Positions 16,980 to 26,343 are shown, numbered from the stretch's first letter. The stretch: DNA of 64,000 nucleotides from Roseihalotalea indica (GCF_022458895.1 NZ_JAINFL010000004.1:124001-188000), one strand, 5' to 3'. Numbers and translations are program-made. Notes: a model not told the origin generated them from the sequence alone.

Positions 16980-18107
16980 TTAAGGAGTGAGAGGAATATG
17001 ATCTACAATCTCTAAGCCGTACCCCTGAAGTCCGGCCCGTTTCACTGGGTGGTTAGTAATTAACTTTATTTTATGCACCCCCAGGTCACGAAGAATCTGA
17101 GCACCAATCCCATAATCACGTCTATCCATTTTTACCCCCAGGGCTGAAATAGATTCCTTGTCATTTTCGTCTCTTCGTTTCTGATATTCCTTCAGGCGCT
17201 CTAAAATATTACTACCGAGTCCTTCCTGGTTCATGTATAAGATCACACCTTTTTCTTCTTGATTCAAAATTTCCAGAGAACGTTGTAATACGCTAAACTG
17301 ATTATTCATAAAAGTGCCGAAAATATCCTCAAACAGATTAGAAGAGTGAACCCGGACGGTCACGGTCTCTTCTGTGCCCCAATGCCCTTTAACGAAAGCT
17401 AAATGAACCTCATCCGTTGTAATCTGGGTATATGCATACAACTGCAATTCTCCATACTTAGAATCAAGTGGAACAGCTACTTCACGTCGTATCAGGCTGT
17501 CGTGCTGCAGGCGGTATTGTATGAGATCCTGAATAGACACCAGCTTTAATTTAAACCGGTCGGCAACCTTCCGTAAATCCGGTAGTCGAGCCATCGTACC
17601 ATCTTCATTCATAATTTCTACTAACACACCAGCCGGAGATAAGCCAGCAAGTCGGGGAAGGTCGATAGCAGCTTCGGTGTGTCCAGCTCGCCGTAATACC
17701 CCACCATTCTTTGCTTTCAACGGAAAAATATGACCAGGCCGCCCCAGATCATCCGGCGTCGTATCTGCGTTAACCAGGGCTTGAATAGTTTTAGAACGGT
17801 CTGAGGCTGATATTCCGGTAGTGCACCCATGCCCAATGAGGTCTACCGAAATTGTGAATGGAGTATCGTAATGAGATGTGTTACGACCTACCATCAACTC
17901 TAGTTCAAGTTCCTGGCAGCGTGCTTCAGTCAGCGGTGCACAAATGAGCCCACGCCCATGTATAGACATAAAATTGATGATTTCTGGGGTGATTTTATCG
18001 GCTGCGCAGACAAAATCACCTTCATTCTCTCGTTGTTCATCATCCACCACTATTATTATTTCGCCTTGTCGAATCGCTTCTATAGCATCTTGTATTGTAT
18101 CAAGCAT
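16980..18107 (-). CDS. ribB: RibB (DHBP synthase) fused to a degenerate GTP cyclohydrolase II domain
   Basis: The N-terminal domain (about 1-205) is 3,4-dihydroxy-2-butanone-4-phosphate synthase, which makes the four-carbon unit of riboflavin. It keeps [22 protein letters not shown] and the GHTEAAIDL region. The C-terminal domain (about 210-375) has the RibA fold, ending [14 protein letters not shown], but the zinc site is gone. Where RibA has Cys and a CDCG motif after VRVHS, this protein reads [15 protein letters not shown] (255-270), with no cysteine. The catalytic stretch normally QEGRGIGL reads QEGLGSNI. I infer an active RibB with an inactive RibA-like partner (RibBX-type). I start at ATG 18107 rather than 18155 because the extra 16 residues do not match the family. 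A separate RibA would be expected elsewhere. Confidence 0.9.
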   Translation of the reverse strand: MLDTIQDAIEAIRQGEIIIVVDDEQRENEGDFVCAADKITPEIINFMSIHGRGLICAPLTEARCQELELELMVGRNTSHYDTPFTISVDLIGHGCTTGISASDRSKTIQALVNADTTPDDLGRPGHIFPLKAKNGGVLRRAGHTEAAIDLPRLAGLSPAGVLVEIMNEDGTMARLPDLRKVADRFKLKLVSIQDLIQYRLQHDSLIRREVAVPLDSKYGELQLYAYTQITTDEVHLAFVKGHWGTEETVTVRVHSSNLFEDIFGTFMNNQFSVLQRSLEILNQEEKGVILYMNQEGLGSNILERLKEYQKRRDENDKESISALGVKMDRRDYGIGAQILRDLGVHKIKLITNHPVKRAGLQGYGLEIVDHIPLTP

Positions 18108-18243
18108 AAATCCTGAATATTGAGGTAATTTAAATTGAGGAATAAAGATACGCAAACCTCGCTACTTCCCTATTTTCATCTTTAAAAGACTAAAGTATTA
18201 CTTAACATAACTTTAGTTACGTAACATTAATTCGATCTTCCTA

Positions 18244-18273
18244 TTGTCATCTTGCTTAACTCTCTTATTTTTG
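18244..18273 (+). promoter_or_regulatory. Bacteroidota-type promoter of the uronate operon
   Basis: A TTG at 18244-18246 is followed after 19 bp by TATTTTTG at 18266-18273. This is an exact match to the Bacteroidota sigma-ABfr pattern (-33 TTG, -7 TAnnTTTG). Transcription would start near 18280, leaving a leader of about 20 nt before uxaC. Confidence 0.65.
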
Positions 18274-18301
18274 TGATGATAAACAACTAATAATTATTCT
18301 T

Positions 18302-19717
18302 ATGAAGCCTTTTTTGGACGATAATTTTTTGCTTCAGTCCCCTACTGCTCAAACACTCTATCATCAATATGCTCAGCATCAGCCTATCATAGATTACCAC
18401 TGTCACCTTCCTCCTGACCAGATTGCCCAGGATATGCAGTTTAACAACCTAACGCATATCTGGCTGTATGGCGATCATTATAAGTGGCGAGCCATGCGTG
18501 CCAATGGTGTCAATGAACGATATTGTACCGGTGAGGCAGATGATTACGACAAGTTCATGGCGTATGCGAAGACCGTCCCCTATACCTTGCGGAATCCTTT
18601 ATATCATTGGACTCACCTGGAACTAAAACGCTACTTCGGCATTGATGAGTTATTAAACGAAAAAACCGCGCCTGCCATTTGGGAAAAAGCCAATAGCATG
18701 CTTTCCTCTCCTGATATGAGTTGCCGTGGTCTGCTTAAGAAAATGAATGTCAAAGTAGTATGTACGACTGATGATCCTACCAGCTCATTAGAATACCATC
18801 GTCAGCTACAGAGCGAAGGGTTTGAAGTACTAATCTTACCTACTTTCCGAGCGGATAAAGCCATGGCGGTAGATGAACCCGAAGCTTATAATCAGTACCT
18901 TGAAAAACTTGAAGCTAGTGCCGACATATCTATTGATAGCTATCAGAACCTGATTGATGCACTCGTTTCTCGCCATGATTATTTTGCCTCACTGGGGTGC
19001 CGACTATCTGATCATGGTCTGGAAGTTGTTTACGCTGCTGATTATTCTGAACAGGAAATTAACCAAGCATTTGATAAGATACGCAAAGGACAGTCTTTGT
19101 CAGGTGAAGAGATATTGAAATTGAAATCTTCTATCTTATATAACCTGGCTATTTTAGACCATAGTAAAGGATGGACCCAACAATTTCATCTTGGTGCACT
19201 GCGCAACAATAATACGAGGATGTTAAAAGCCCTGGGTCCAGATACCGGGTTTGACTCTATTGGAGATTTTTCTCATGCTCAGTCATTATCCCGCTTTTTT
19301 GACCGCCTGGATCAATCTGATCAGCTTGCCAAAACCATTATTTATAATCTGAACCCCAGTGATAACTACCTGATTGGTACCATGATCGGGAATTTTAACG
19401 ATGGGTCAACTCCCGGTAAAATGCAATTTGGCTCCGGGTGGTGGTTTCTGGATCAGAAAGAAGCCATGGAGTGGCAGATGAATGCGCTCTCCAATCTTGG
19501 TTTGTTAAGCCGGTTTTTAGGGATGCTTACCGACTCCCGAAGCTTCCTCTCCTACCCTCGCCATGAGTATTTCCGCCGAATCTTATGTAATCTGTTTGGT
19601 AGTGATATAGAGAATGGCGAACTTCCCCACGATTTGGATTTGATCGGTGAGACCGTCCAAAACATATGTTACTTTAATGCGAAGAACTATTTCCAATTTG
19701 AACAACCAAATCGCTAG
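18302..19717 (+). CDS. uxaC: glucuronate isomerase
   Basis: UxaC interconverts D-glucuronate and D-fructuronate, and D-galacturonate and D-tagaturonate, as the first cytoplasmic step of hexuronate breakdown. At 471 residues it has the family length and belongs to the amidohydrolase-like TIM barrels. The metal-binding HxH is at His33/His35 (DYHCHLPPDQ). Other family stretches include KVVCTTDDPTSSLEYH, QFHLGALRNNN and the C-terminal SFLSYPRHEYFRRILCNL. It is the first gene of an operon with kdgK (33-bp gap), eda and a TRAP transporter. The reductase and dehydratase that normally follow UxaC are not in this operon. Confidence 0.96.
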   Translation: MKPFLDDNFLLQSPTAQTLYHQYAQHQPIIDYHCHLPPDQIAQDMQFNNLTHIWLYGDHYKWRAMRANGVNERYCTGEADDYDKFMAYAKTVPYTLRNPLYHWTHLELKRYFGIDELLNEKTAPAIWEKANSMLSSPDMSCRGLLKKMNVKVVCTTDDPTSSLEYHRQLQSEGFEVLILPTFRADKAMAVDEPEAYNQYLEKLEASADISIDSYQNLIDALVSRHDYFASLGCRLSDHGLEVVYAADYSEQEINQAFDKIRKGQSLSGEEILKLKSSILYNLAILDHSKGWTQQFHLGALRNNNTRMLKALGPDTGFDSIGDFSHAQSLSRFFDRLDQSDQLAKTIIYNLNPSDNYLIGTMIGNFNDGSTPGKMQFGSGWWFLDQKEAMEWQMNALSNLGLLSRFLGMLTDSRSFLSYPRHEYFRRILCNLFGSDIENGELPHDLDLIGETVQNICYFNAKNYFQFEQPNR

Positions 19718-19750
19718 ACCCTAAATCTGGCTTAAACCTAACTTTCATTT

Positions 19751-20788
19751 ATGAGTCAAAAAGTTGTCACCTTCGGAGAGATTATGCTCCGCCTAGCTAC
19801 CCCTCAATTCCAGCGTTTTATCCAGGCAACCGAATTTGAAGCTACCTACGGGGGTGGAGAAGCCAATGTTGCCGTTTCATTAGCCAATTATGGCCTTGAT
19901 CCTCAGTTTGTTACTCGCCTCCCCGATAATGATATCGGCAAAGCTGCCCTTTCCATGCTCCGTAAGTATAATGTTGGTACTGACCACATTACTTATGGGG
20001 GTGACCGACTGGGTATATATTTCCTGGAAACGGGTGCAGTAAGCCGGGGCAGCAAGGTAGTATACGACCGAGCACATTCCGCACTCGCTGAGATTGAAAA
20101 AGGTATGATTGACTGGGATAAAGCACTAGATGGCGCTTCCTGGTTTCATTGGACGGGTATAACTCCGGCTATATCTCAGGGTGCAGCCGATGCCTGTTTG
20201 GAAGGTGTTCAAGCAGCAAATGCTAAGGGCATTCCGGTTTCATGCGACCTAAATTACCGCAAAAATCTATGGAAATACGGAAAAACCCCAGCCGATGTTA
20301 TGCCTGATCTGGTTGCCGGTTGCGATGTTATCTTAGGAAATGAAGAAGATGCGGAAAAAGTCTTTGACATCCACCCGGAAGGAGTAGATGTTACCCAGGG
20401 CAATGTTGAAGCGGCGGCCTACGAGTCGGTTTGTCAGCAGTTGCTAGAAAAATTTCCTAAGGCCAGCAAAGCCATTATTACTCTACGTGGTTCAATCAGT
20501 GCCAGCCACAATTCATGGTCTGGTGTGCTATATGATGGAAAAACGCTCTACGAAGCCCCTACCTACCAGATTACTCATATCGTAGATCGTGTGGGTGGTG
20601 GTGATTCTTTTATGGGTGGCCTTATTTATGGCTTGCTTACCTACGGAGACGACCTGCAAAAAGCCCTTAACTTTGCTGTGGCAGCCTCCTGCCTGAAGCA
20701 TACTATCCACGGTGACTTCAATATGGTGACTGTTTCTGAAGTAGAAAAACTTATGAGCGGCGATGCCTCCGGGCGAGTATCTCGCTAA
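19751..20788 (+). CDS. kdgK: 2-keto-3-deoxygluconate kinase (PfkB family)
   Basis: KdgK phosphorylates 2-dehydro-3-deoxy-D-gluconate to KDPG, using ATP. The 345 residues show PfkB features: the N-terminal GEIMLRLA strand, YGGGEANVAVSLANYG substrate loop, and the C-terminal signature DRVGGGDSFMGGLIYG with the catalytic Asp (about residue 282). Placement between uxaC and eda makes the KDG-kinase assignment more likely than a general sugar kinase. A 15-bp-stem hairpin lies in the 103-bp gap to eda. Confidence 0.93.
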   Translation: MSQKVVTFGEIMLRLATPQFQRFIQATEFEATYGGGEANVAVSLANYGLDPQFVTRLPDNDIGKAALSMLRKYNVGTDHITYGGDRLGIYFLETGAVSRGSKVVYDRAHSALAEIEKGMIDWDKALDGASWFHWTGITPAISQGAADACLEGVQAANAKGIPVSCDLNYRKNLWKYGKTPADVMPDLVAGCDVILGNEEDAEKVFDIHPEGVDVTQGNVEAAAYESVCQQLLEKFPKASKAIITLRGSISASHNSWSGVLYDGKTLYEAPTYQITHIVDRVGGGDSFMGGLIYGLLTYGDDLQKALNFAVAASCLKHTIHGDFNMVTVSEVEKLMSGDASGRVSR

Positions 20789-20800
20789 AATACTTCATAA

Positions 20801-20849
20801 AGTATACTATGCTAATTGGCTTACGCTTAACGTGTTAGCGTAGTATACT
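20801..20849 (+). promoter_or_regulatory. intercistronic hairpin between kdgK and eda
   Basis: Arms 20801-20815 and 20835-20849 pair over 15 bp with one G-U pair (AGTATACTATGCTAA against TTAGCGTAGTATACT), around a 19-nt loop that can form a small inner pairing. It is not followed by a tight T-run; a weaker run of five T begins 10 nt later. It may act as an mRNA processing or stability element, a partial terminator, or a DNA operator. The sequence alone does not decide. Confidence 0.55.
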
Positions 20850-20891
20850 CTATCCACTTTTTCATTACCCTTCAAACTTACTAAAGATATT

Positions 20892-21566
20892 ATGGCACGA
20901 TTTACTCGTATTCAGGTGCTGTCGCAAATGCACGAAACCGGCATGGTTCCGGTATTTTTTCACAAAGACATTGAAGTTGCTAAACAAGTACTTAAAGCCA
21001 GCTATGATGGTGGTGTCCGCGTATTTGAATTTACTAATCGGGGTGATTACGCCCATGAGGTGTTCGGCGAACTCAATAAATACGCTGAAGCCGAACTCCC
21101 GGGTATGATTCTGGGAGTTGGTTCTATTGTAGATGCCGGCACTGCTTCCTTATATATACAGTTAGGCGCTAACTTTATTGTTTCTCCGGTTTTAAGCGCA
21201 GACATGGCTAAAGTCTGTAATCGACGCAAAATTTCATGGTCGCCCGGATGTGGTTCGCTTTCTGAGATCTCATATGCTGAAGAGCTTGGGGCTGATATTG
21301 TAAAAATCTTCCCGGCTACACAGGTAGGCGGACCGGCCTTTGTTAAGGGCGTGAAAGGTCCGTGCCCCTGGACCAGCATTATGCCAACCGGTGGTGTTTC
21401 TCCGACCGAAGAGAACTTAAAAGGATGGTTTGACGCCGGTGTGGCCTGTGTAGGCATGGGATCGCAGCTTATTACTAAGGATATTATCCAAGAAAGTAAC
21501 TATGACCTACTGAAGGAACGCACCCAGCAGGCCATGGATATTATCCGGAACCTGCGGAAAAAATAA
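20892..21566 (+). CDS. eda: KDPG/KHG aldolase
   Basis: Eda cleaves 2-keto-3-deoxy-6-phosphogluconate to pyruvate and glyceraldehyde-3-phosphate. The 224 residues form a class I aldolase TIM barrel. The Schiff-base Lys138 is in ADIVKIFPATQ, and the catalytic Glu46 and Arg50 are in FEFTNR. The stretches GVGSIVDAGTA and MPTGGVSPTEENLKGW are as in the family. It completes the kdgK product pathway and is followed 23 bp later by the TRAP transporter genes. Confidence 0.95.
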   Translation: MARFTRIQVLSQMHETGMVPVFFHKDIEVAKQVLKASYDGGVRVFEFTNRGDYAHEVFGELNKYAEAELPGMILGVGSIVDAGTASLYIQLGANFIVSPVLSADMAKVCNRRKISWSPGCGSLSEISYAEELGADIVKIFPATQVGGPAFVKGVKGPCPWTSIMPTGGVSPTEENLKGWFDAGVACVGMGSQLITKDIIQESNYDLLKERTQQAMDIIRNLRKK

Positions 21567-21589
21567 AATATATCGGTACTTTACCATCT

Positions 21590-22594
21590 ATGCGACTACT
21601 ACTCTACAGCAACCTTCTCCTGATCAGCGGCTTTCTATTTGGCTGCCATCAACTGACTAACGAACGGTATTTAAAGATTGCCCACTCTAATGATGCTTCT
21701 CACCCGGTACATCAGGCTATGTTATTTATGGCCGAACAGGTTAAAGAGAAATCCAACGGGCAACTACAGATTAATGTGTACCCCAGTGCCCAGTTGGGTC
21801 AGGAGAGGGAGTGCATAGAGCTACTGCAAATTGGTAGCCTGGCCATGACGAAAAGCTCTTCGGCAGTGATGGAAGGCTTTGCGCCGAATTTCAAAGTACT
21901 ATCTATCCCCTATCTCTTTCAGGGAAAAGAGCATCAGTTTGAAGTGCTGGATGGTGAGATTGGCAAAGAACTCCGGTTGGAAGGAGAAAAGTTCTGGCTG
22001 CGTGGGCTCTGCTTTTATGATGCCGGCTTCCGCAGCTTTTACACCAAAGATGCTCCCGTGGAAGATCCTCAGGATTTACAGGGAAAGAAAATCCGGGTGA
22101 TGCCCAGTAATACCGCCATCCAGATGGTGCAGGAATTAGGCGGGTCCCCTACCCCTATTTCTTACGGTGAGTTATACACAGCCTTACAGCAAGGAGTGGT
22201 AGATGCTGCCGAAAACAATCCGCCCAGCTTTTATTTCTCTAAGCACTACGAAGTATGCAAGTATTATTCCCTGGATGAGCACACCGCCATTCCGGATATT
22301 TTACTCATCAGTACTATTGTGTGGGAGAGCCTTTCTGAGCAGGAACAGCAGTGGCTACAGGAGGCGGCTAACGAATCGGCAGTGTACGAACGGGAACTTT
22401 GGGCTAAAGCTGAGCAGGAAAGCCTGGACGCGGTAGAAAAAGCAGGAGTAACTATTACCCGGCCAGACAAAGCCAAGTTTTCGGACAAAGTAGAGCCTAT
22501 GTACGAACAGTACAAAGAAGAGCCGGAAGTATACGACCTAATACAACGAATTCAAGCGGTGCAGATTGACAGCACCCAGGTAAGTTTGCGCTAA
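21590..22594 (+). CDS. dctP: TRAP transporter substrate-binding protein (DctP family), lipoprotein
   Basis: This is the extracytoplasmic solute receptor of a tripartite TRAP transporter. The 334-residue protein has a lipoprotein signal ending in the lipobox LFGC (Cys19), so it is tethered rather than free. Family signatures include the QLGQERECIELLQIG stretch, the central GKKIRVMPSN with the conserved Arg that contacts the carboxylate of organic-acid ligands, and the GELYTALQQGVVDAAENN motif. Operon context (uxaC-kdgK-eda) suggests a uronate or aldonate ligand, which is inference. The next gene, dctQ, begins 23 bp downstream. Confidence 0.93.
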   Translation: MRLLLYSNLLLISGFLFGCHQLTNERYLKIAHSNDASHPVHQAMLFMAEQVKEKSNGQLQINVYPSAQLGQERECIELLQIGSLAMTKSSSAVMEGFAPNFKVLSIPYLFQGKEHQFEVLDGEIGKELRLEGEKFWLRGLCFYDAGFRSFYTKDAPVEDPQDLQGKKIRVMPSNTAIQMVQELGGSPTPISYGELYTALQQGVVDAAENNPPSFYFSKHYEVCKYYSLDEHTAIPDILLISTIVWESLSEQEQQWLQEAANESAVYERELWAKAEQESLDAVEKAGVTITRPDKAKFSDKVEPMYEQYKEEPEVYDLIQRIQAVQIDSTQVSLR

Positions 22595-22617
22595 GCAAGC
22601 TATTTCACTACTCAATT

Positions 22618-23115
22618 ATGAAGTTTAAACCCTATCTAGATCGCTTTCTGGAGAGAGTGCTAATTAGCATTATGGCCCTAATGGTCGTAAACGTGCTTTG
22701 GCAAGTAGCCAGCCGGTATCTTATGCAATCTCCCAGCTCTTTTACCGACGAACTATCCCGCTACCTCCTCATCTGGCTGAGCCTGTTGGGTGCGAGTTAT
22801 GTAACCGGAAAAAAAATGCATCTGTCCATAGACCTGTTGATGCAGAATATCAATACCCGTCGTCAAAAAACATTAAATACCGTTATTTACAGCCTGGTTG
22901 CTCTGTTCGCATTTCTGGCTATGGTGGTCGGTGGAATCCGCTTGCTCTATATTGTCTTTTCACTGGGGCAAACCTCACCGGCTTTAGAAATTCCCATGGG
23001 TATTGTCTACCTGGTGCTGCCTATCTCAGGACTCACCATTATCTATTACAGCATTCTGAATATTATCCAGCCTCACCAACCAGATGATAGCTCCATCGGT
23101 CATGCACTGGATTAA
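22618..23115 (+). CDS. dctQ: TRAP transporter small permease (DctQ)
   Basis: This 165-residue inner-membrane protein has four predicted helices. Family features include the N-terminal stretch after TM1 (NVLWQVASRYLMQSPSSFTDELSRYLLIWLSLLG in outline, with the typical R-Y, E-E/L and W positions) and the KKMHLSIDLL loop. DctQ pairs with DctM and is required for sodium-driven uptake. It is flanked by dctP (23-bp gap) and dctM (15-bp gap). Confidence 0.9.
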   Translation: MKFKPYLDRFLERVLISIMALMVVNVLWQVASRYLMQSPSSFTDELSRYLLIWLSLLGASYVTGKKMHLSIDLLMQNINTRRQKTLNTVIYSLVALFAFLAMVVGGIRLLYIVFSLGQTSPALEIPMGIVYLVLPISGLTIIYYSILNIIQPHQPDDSSIGHALD

Positions 23116-23130
23116 TCAACAACCTCACTT

Positions 23131-24429
23131 ATGTATCTTACCGAAGTTCTTATTCTGGTTTTAAGTTTTGTGGTATTACTGGGCATCGGAGTACCCATTG
23201 CTTTTAGCATAGGGTTATCGGCTATGTTCACCATGCTGGTCAGTATTGAATCAGTGGCCGCTTTTACCACGTTGGCTCAACGGATGGCCACCGGACTTGA
23301 TAGCTTTGCCTTATTAGCCATTCCATTCTTCATTCTGGCCGGCCAGCTCATGAATAAAGGAGGCATCGCCGGTAAGTTAATTGATTTTGCTAAAGTTATG
23401 GTAGGCACACTACCTGGAGGGCTCGCTTTTGTCAATATCATTGCTGCTATGCTATTCGGGGCTATTTCCGGTTCAGCAGTAGCGGCTGCTTCGGCCATCG
23501 GCGGCATTATGCACCCCCGTATGGTGAAAGAAGGATATTCTCAGTCCTTCAGTGCAGCTGTGAATATTACGGCTTCAACAACTGGCATGATCATTCCCCC
23601 CAGCAATATTCTTATTGTGTATTCGCTGGCCAGCGGTGGTGCGTCTATTGCAGCCTTGTTTGTAGCAGGGTATATTCCCGGTATTCTGGTAGGCTTATCC
23701 CTAATGATTGTGGCGGGAGTTATTGCCCGAAAGCACGGATACCCGGTTGGTGAACGAGTGCAGTTGCGAGAAGCCTTTTTAAAATTTCTGGATGCAATCC
23801 CCAGTCTAATTTTGCTGGTCGTGGTGATCGGTGGTATCATTGCCGGAATTTTTACTGCCACTGAGGCTTCGGCGGTTGCGGTATTATACACGCTAATCCT
23901 TTCCGTATTTGTTTACCGGAAGGTTGATCATCGGAACTTGCCGGAAATTTTGCTACAAACCGTAAGCACCACTTCTATTGTCATGATCCTGATAGGAACG
24001 TCGGTGGGAATGTCCTGGGTGATGTCGTACGAGAACCTTCCGCAGAGCGTAAGTGAAGCGTTACTAGCCGTTAGCGATAACCCGGTAATTATTCTATTAA
24101 TCATCAATCTTATCTTGCTGGCAGTAGGCGTGTTCATGGACATGACTCCTGCGGTATTAATTTTCACTCCTATCTTTTTACCAGTGGTTACCAACCTTGG
24201 AATGGACCCGATTCATTTCGGCATTGTGATGGTATTAAACCTTTGTATTGGACTTTGTACCCCACCGGTGGGCTCAGTTCTCTTTGTTGGGTGCAGTGTT
24301 GCGCGTATTGGTATTGATAAGGTAATCAGGCCACTTCTGCCTCTCTTCATTGCCATGATTATTGCATTGATAGTTGTTACCTATATTCCTGCTTTAAGTT
24401 TGTGGCTTCCGGGAGTGTTCGGATTATAG
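23131..24429 (+). CDS. dctM: TRAP transporter large permease (DctM)
   Basis: DctM is the translocating subunit of the TRAP transporter. Its 432 residues form about 12 hydrophobic segments. Recognisable stretches are GVPIAFSIGLSAM, LAIPFFILAGQLMNKGG, GAISGSAVAAASAIGG, MIIPPSNILIVYS, FTATEASAVAVLY and NLCIGLCTPPVGSVLF; the paired PPS and PPVG re-entrant regions are typical of the ion-transporter superfamily. It closes the operon. Together with the DctP lipoprotein and DctQ it forms a complete high-affinity Na+-coupled organic-acid importer, probably for uronates. Confidence 0.95.
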   Translation: MYLTEVLILVLSFVVLLGIGVPIAFSIGLSAMFTMLVSIESVAAFTTLAQRMATGLDSFALLAIPFFILAGQLMNKGGIAGKLIDFAKVMVGTLPGGLAFVNIIAAMLFGAISGSAVAAASAIGGIMHPRMVKEGYSQSFSAAVNITASTTGMIIPPSNILIVYSLASGGASIAALFVAGYIPGILVGLSLMIVAGVIARKHGYPVGERVQLREAFLKFLDAIPSLILLVVVIGGIIAGIFTATEASAVAVLYTLILSVFVYRKVDHRNLPEILLQTVSTTSIVMILIGTSVGMSWVMSYENLPQSVSEALLAVSDNPVIILLIINLILLAVGVFMDMTPAVLIFTPIFLPVVTNLGMDPIHFGIVMVLNLCIGLCTPPVGSVLFVGCSVARIGIDKVIRPLLPLFIAMIIALIVVTYIPALSLWLPGVFGL

Positions 24430-24594
24430 TCTCAACAATTCTTCTGGAGGTATTTTCACCTAAGGAGAATCCGTAGCCCAAACTAACAGGATGTAAGTTT
24501 TTTAACTAAAATTAACTTTTTTATGAGCTTAAAACTGAAATAAGGGGTTATACACGTTTTTACCAGAAAAAAATTTTTCATAAATTATGTAAGG

Positions 24595-24619
24595 AAATTT
24601 CTGTTTAAGAAATTTTTTT
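24595..24619 (+). terminator. weak AT-rich hairpin with T-run
   Basis: Arms AAATTTCT (24595-24602) and AGAAATTT (24608-24615) form a perfect 8-bp stem with a 5-nt loop, followed by further T residues. It lies about 165 bp after dctM and 40 bp before the next gene. It may be the operon terminator, though the stem is mostly A/T and it could also be a leader structure of the next gene. Confidence 0.4.
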
Positions 24620-24659
24620 CTACTTTTAGGATGCATTCTACCATTGTACCTACAAATTT

Positions 24660-26198
24660 ATGAACGAGTTACAAGATCTTATTCAGATCATTCGCAAAAA
24701 AGGGCACCGCAGTATTCAATTGGTGAACTTCAATTTTCGAAAGAAAGAAACATCCAAAGACAACTTATTGTATCAAGGTATCCTGAATGATGCCTTTACC
24801 TCGGATGAGGATGCTTCTCAATCGCTTTTCCAAGCTGATCCGGGTAATCGGAATTACCGGAATGCGAAGTCTAAGCTGAAGAATAAACTTCTCAACCACC
24901 TTTTCTTTCTGGATTACGATAAGGAAAGCTACACCTACTACGAACAGTGCCGATATGACTGTGAGAAGAATCTACTACAGGCTAAGATATTAACTTCAGA
25001 GAACGCTGATGAGATTGCCCAGAAGCTTATCCCCTCGCTCATTCGTACAGCAACGGAATATGAGCTTTACGATATTCTGGTCGGAGCACTGGAGTTAGAA
25101 AAAAATTACCACTCCCGCCAAGGTAAAATTACTCCATTTCTGGAAACCCGCGCCGCATTGGCCGAAGCTCGCCTAAAACTCAGAGCCTACCAGTCTAGTG
25201 AAGATTTATTTTACGAAACACTGGTGCACATTCATAAATCAGTGAGTGCTCAAAAACGGGTACTGGACACAATACCCAAAACCATTGAGCAGATTCATCA
25301 CATTGCGGACCGAGTTCAAAGCAATTCTATCTCTCTAATCGGGTATAAGCTCTCTCTACTGTTTTATCAGTTAAACTGGGACTATGATAAAACGCTGGAG
25401 TTGTGTACACAACTGGAAGACCGTTACTTAAACCGGCCCAACAATGAAATACATGTAAACCTGCAACAGAAAGAAGTAGTCTTTACAAAATTGTATGCTT
25501 ACATCTACTTAGAAGAAGTGGTGCAGGGCATTCCTTATGCTAAACGCAAGCAAGCGCTCTTTAAGCCTAGCCATTCCGACTGGTTTACGTTTATGGAATA
25601 TTACCTACTTCTGTTAATGAAAGGTGAGCAGTATAAGGACGCAGCTAAGATTTTCCGTAAAGTTCGCACCAACAAGAATTTTAATAGCCTTCCTCAGGAA
25701 ATCCGGGATCGTTGGGCTATTTACCGGGTATACCTTATCTACTTCAACGACTCTAAAATCCTGCGCTGGGGCTTTAACCTGGAAGAGTTTCTTGAAAAGA
25801 AACCGGATTACCCAAAAGAGTACGACAGCTTCAATATTGCTTCTTATACCGTTCGGTTCATGTTCTTATTACGCAATGGGTGCGTGAGTGAATTGAAAGA
25901 CTGCGTCAATAGCATGTCTGATTACAAATCGTCTCACCTGGATAAACGTAATAATTACCGCAGCAGCGTTTTTATTCGTTTACTGGAAATTGTTATTGAG
26001 AAAGACTTTGACTTTGACCGAGTGCAGGAGAAAGGCAATACTTACTATCAGAAGCTGGCCGAAACCAAAATCCCCAGTGACCTGATGGTTGAAATGGAAG
26101 TGGTCCCTTACGAAAGACTCTGGATTCATGTCTTACGAATACTGAAAACCAACAAGTCCTACGTTCATTACCAATTCTACAATGTACAAGCCATGTAA
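24660..26198 (+). CDS. all-helical protein of unknown function
   Basis: This 512-residue protein has no signal peptide, no membrane helix and no motif I recognise. It is strongly charged and appears entirely alpha-helical, with periodic Tyr, Leu and Arg in paired-helix units that resemble divergent TPR or other solenoid repeats (for example FMEYYLLLLMKGEQYKDAAKIF, about residues 310-332). The N-terminal 60 residues (LIQIIRKKGHRSIQLVNFNF) may be a small separate domain. It is cytoplasmic by prediction. The gene stands alone between the uronate operon and the CLC gene. Codon use looks like that of its neighbours, so recent transfer is not indicated. Confidence 0.75.
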   Translation: MNELQDLIQIIRKKGHRSIQLVNFNFRKKETSKDNLLYQGILNDAFTSDEDASQSLFQADPGNRNYRNAKSKLKNKLLNHLFFLDYDKESYTYYEQCRYDCEKNLLQAKILTSENADEIAQKLIPSLIRTATEYELYDILVGALELEKNYHSRQGKITPFLETRAALAEARLKLRAYQSSEDLFYETLVHIHKSVSAQKRVLDTIPKTIEQIHHIADRVQSNSISLIGYKLSLLFYQLNWDYDKTLELCTQLEDRYLNRPNNEIHVNLQQKEVVFTKLYAYIYLEEVVQGIPYAKRKQALFKPSHSDWFTFMEYYLLLLMKGEQYKDAAKIFRKVRTNKNFNSLPQEIRDRWAIYRVYLIYFNDSKILRWGFNLEEFLEKKPDYPKEYDSFNIASYTVRFMFLLRNGCVSELKDCVNSMSDYKSSHLDKRNNYRSSVFIRLLEIVIEKDFDFDRVQEKGNTYYQKLAETKIPSDLMVEMEVVPYERLWIHVLRILKTNKSYVHYQFYNVQAM

Positions 26199-26343
26199 TC
26201 GCTGAGTGAGATATTGGAGGTAGGTGATACAGCTCTTTTAATCATAAAAGTGTTTTATCAGTTTACCCCTTTGAACTTCATCCGTTTGTATTAGAGTACT
26301 TGTTGATTAATTCCTACATTCGCGCTGGAATGATGAAGCGGTA

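Noticed and set aside
18108..18301. FMN riboswitch before the riboflavin gene
   Set aside because: The region is short, AT-rich and lacks the conserved RFN elements.
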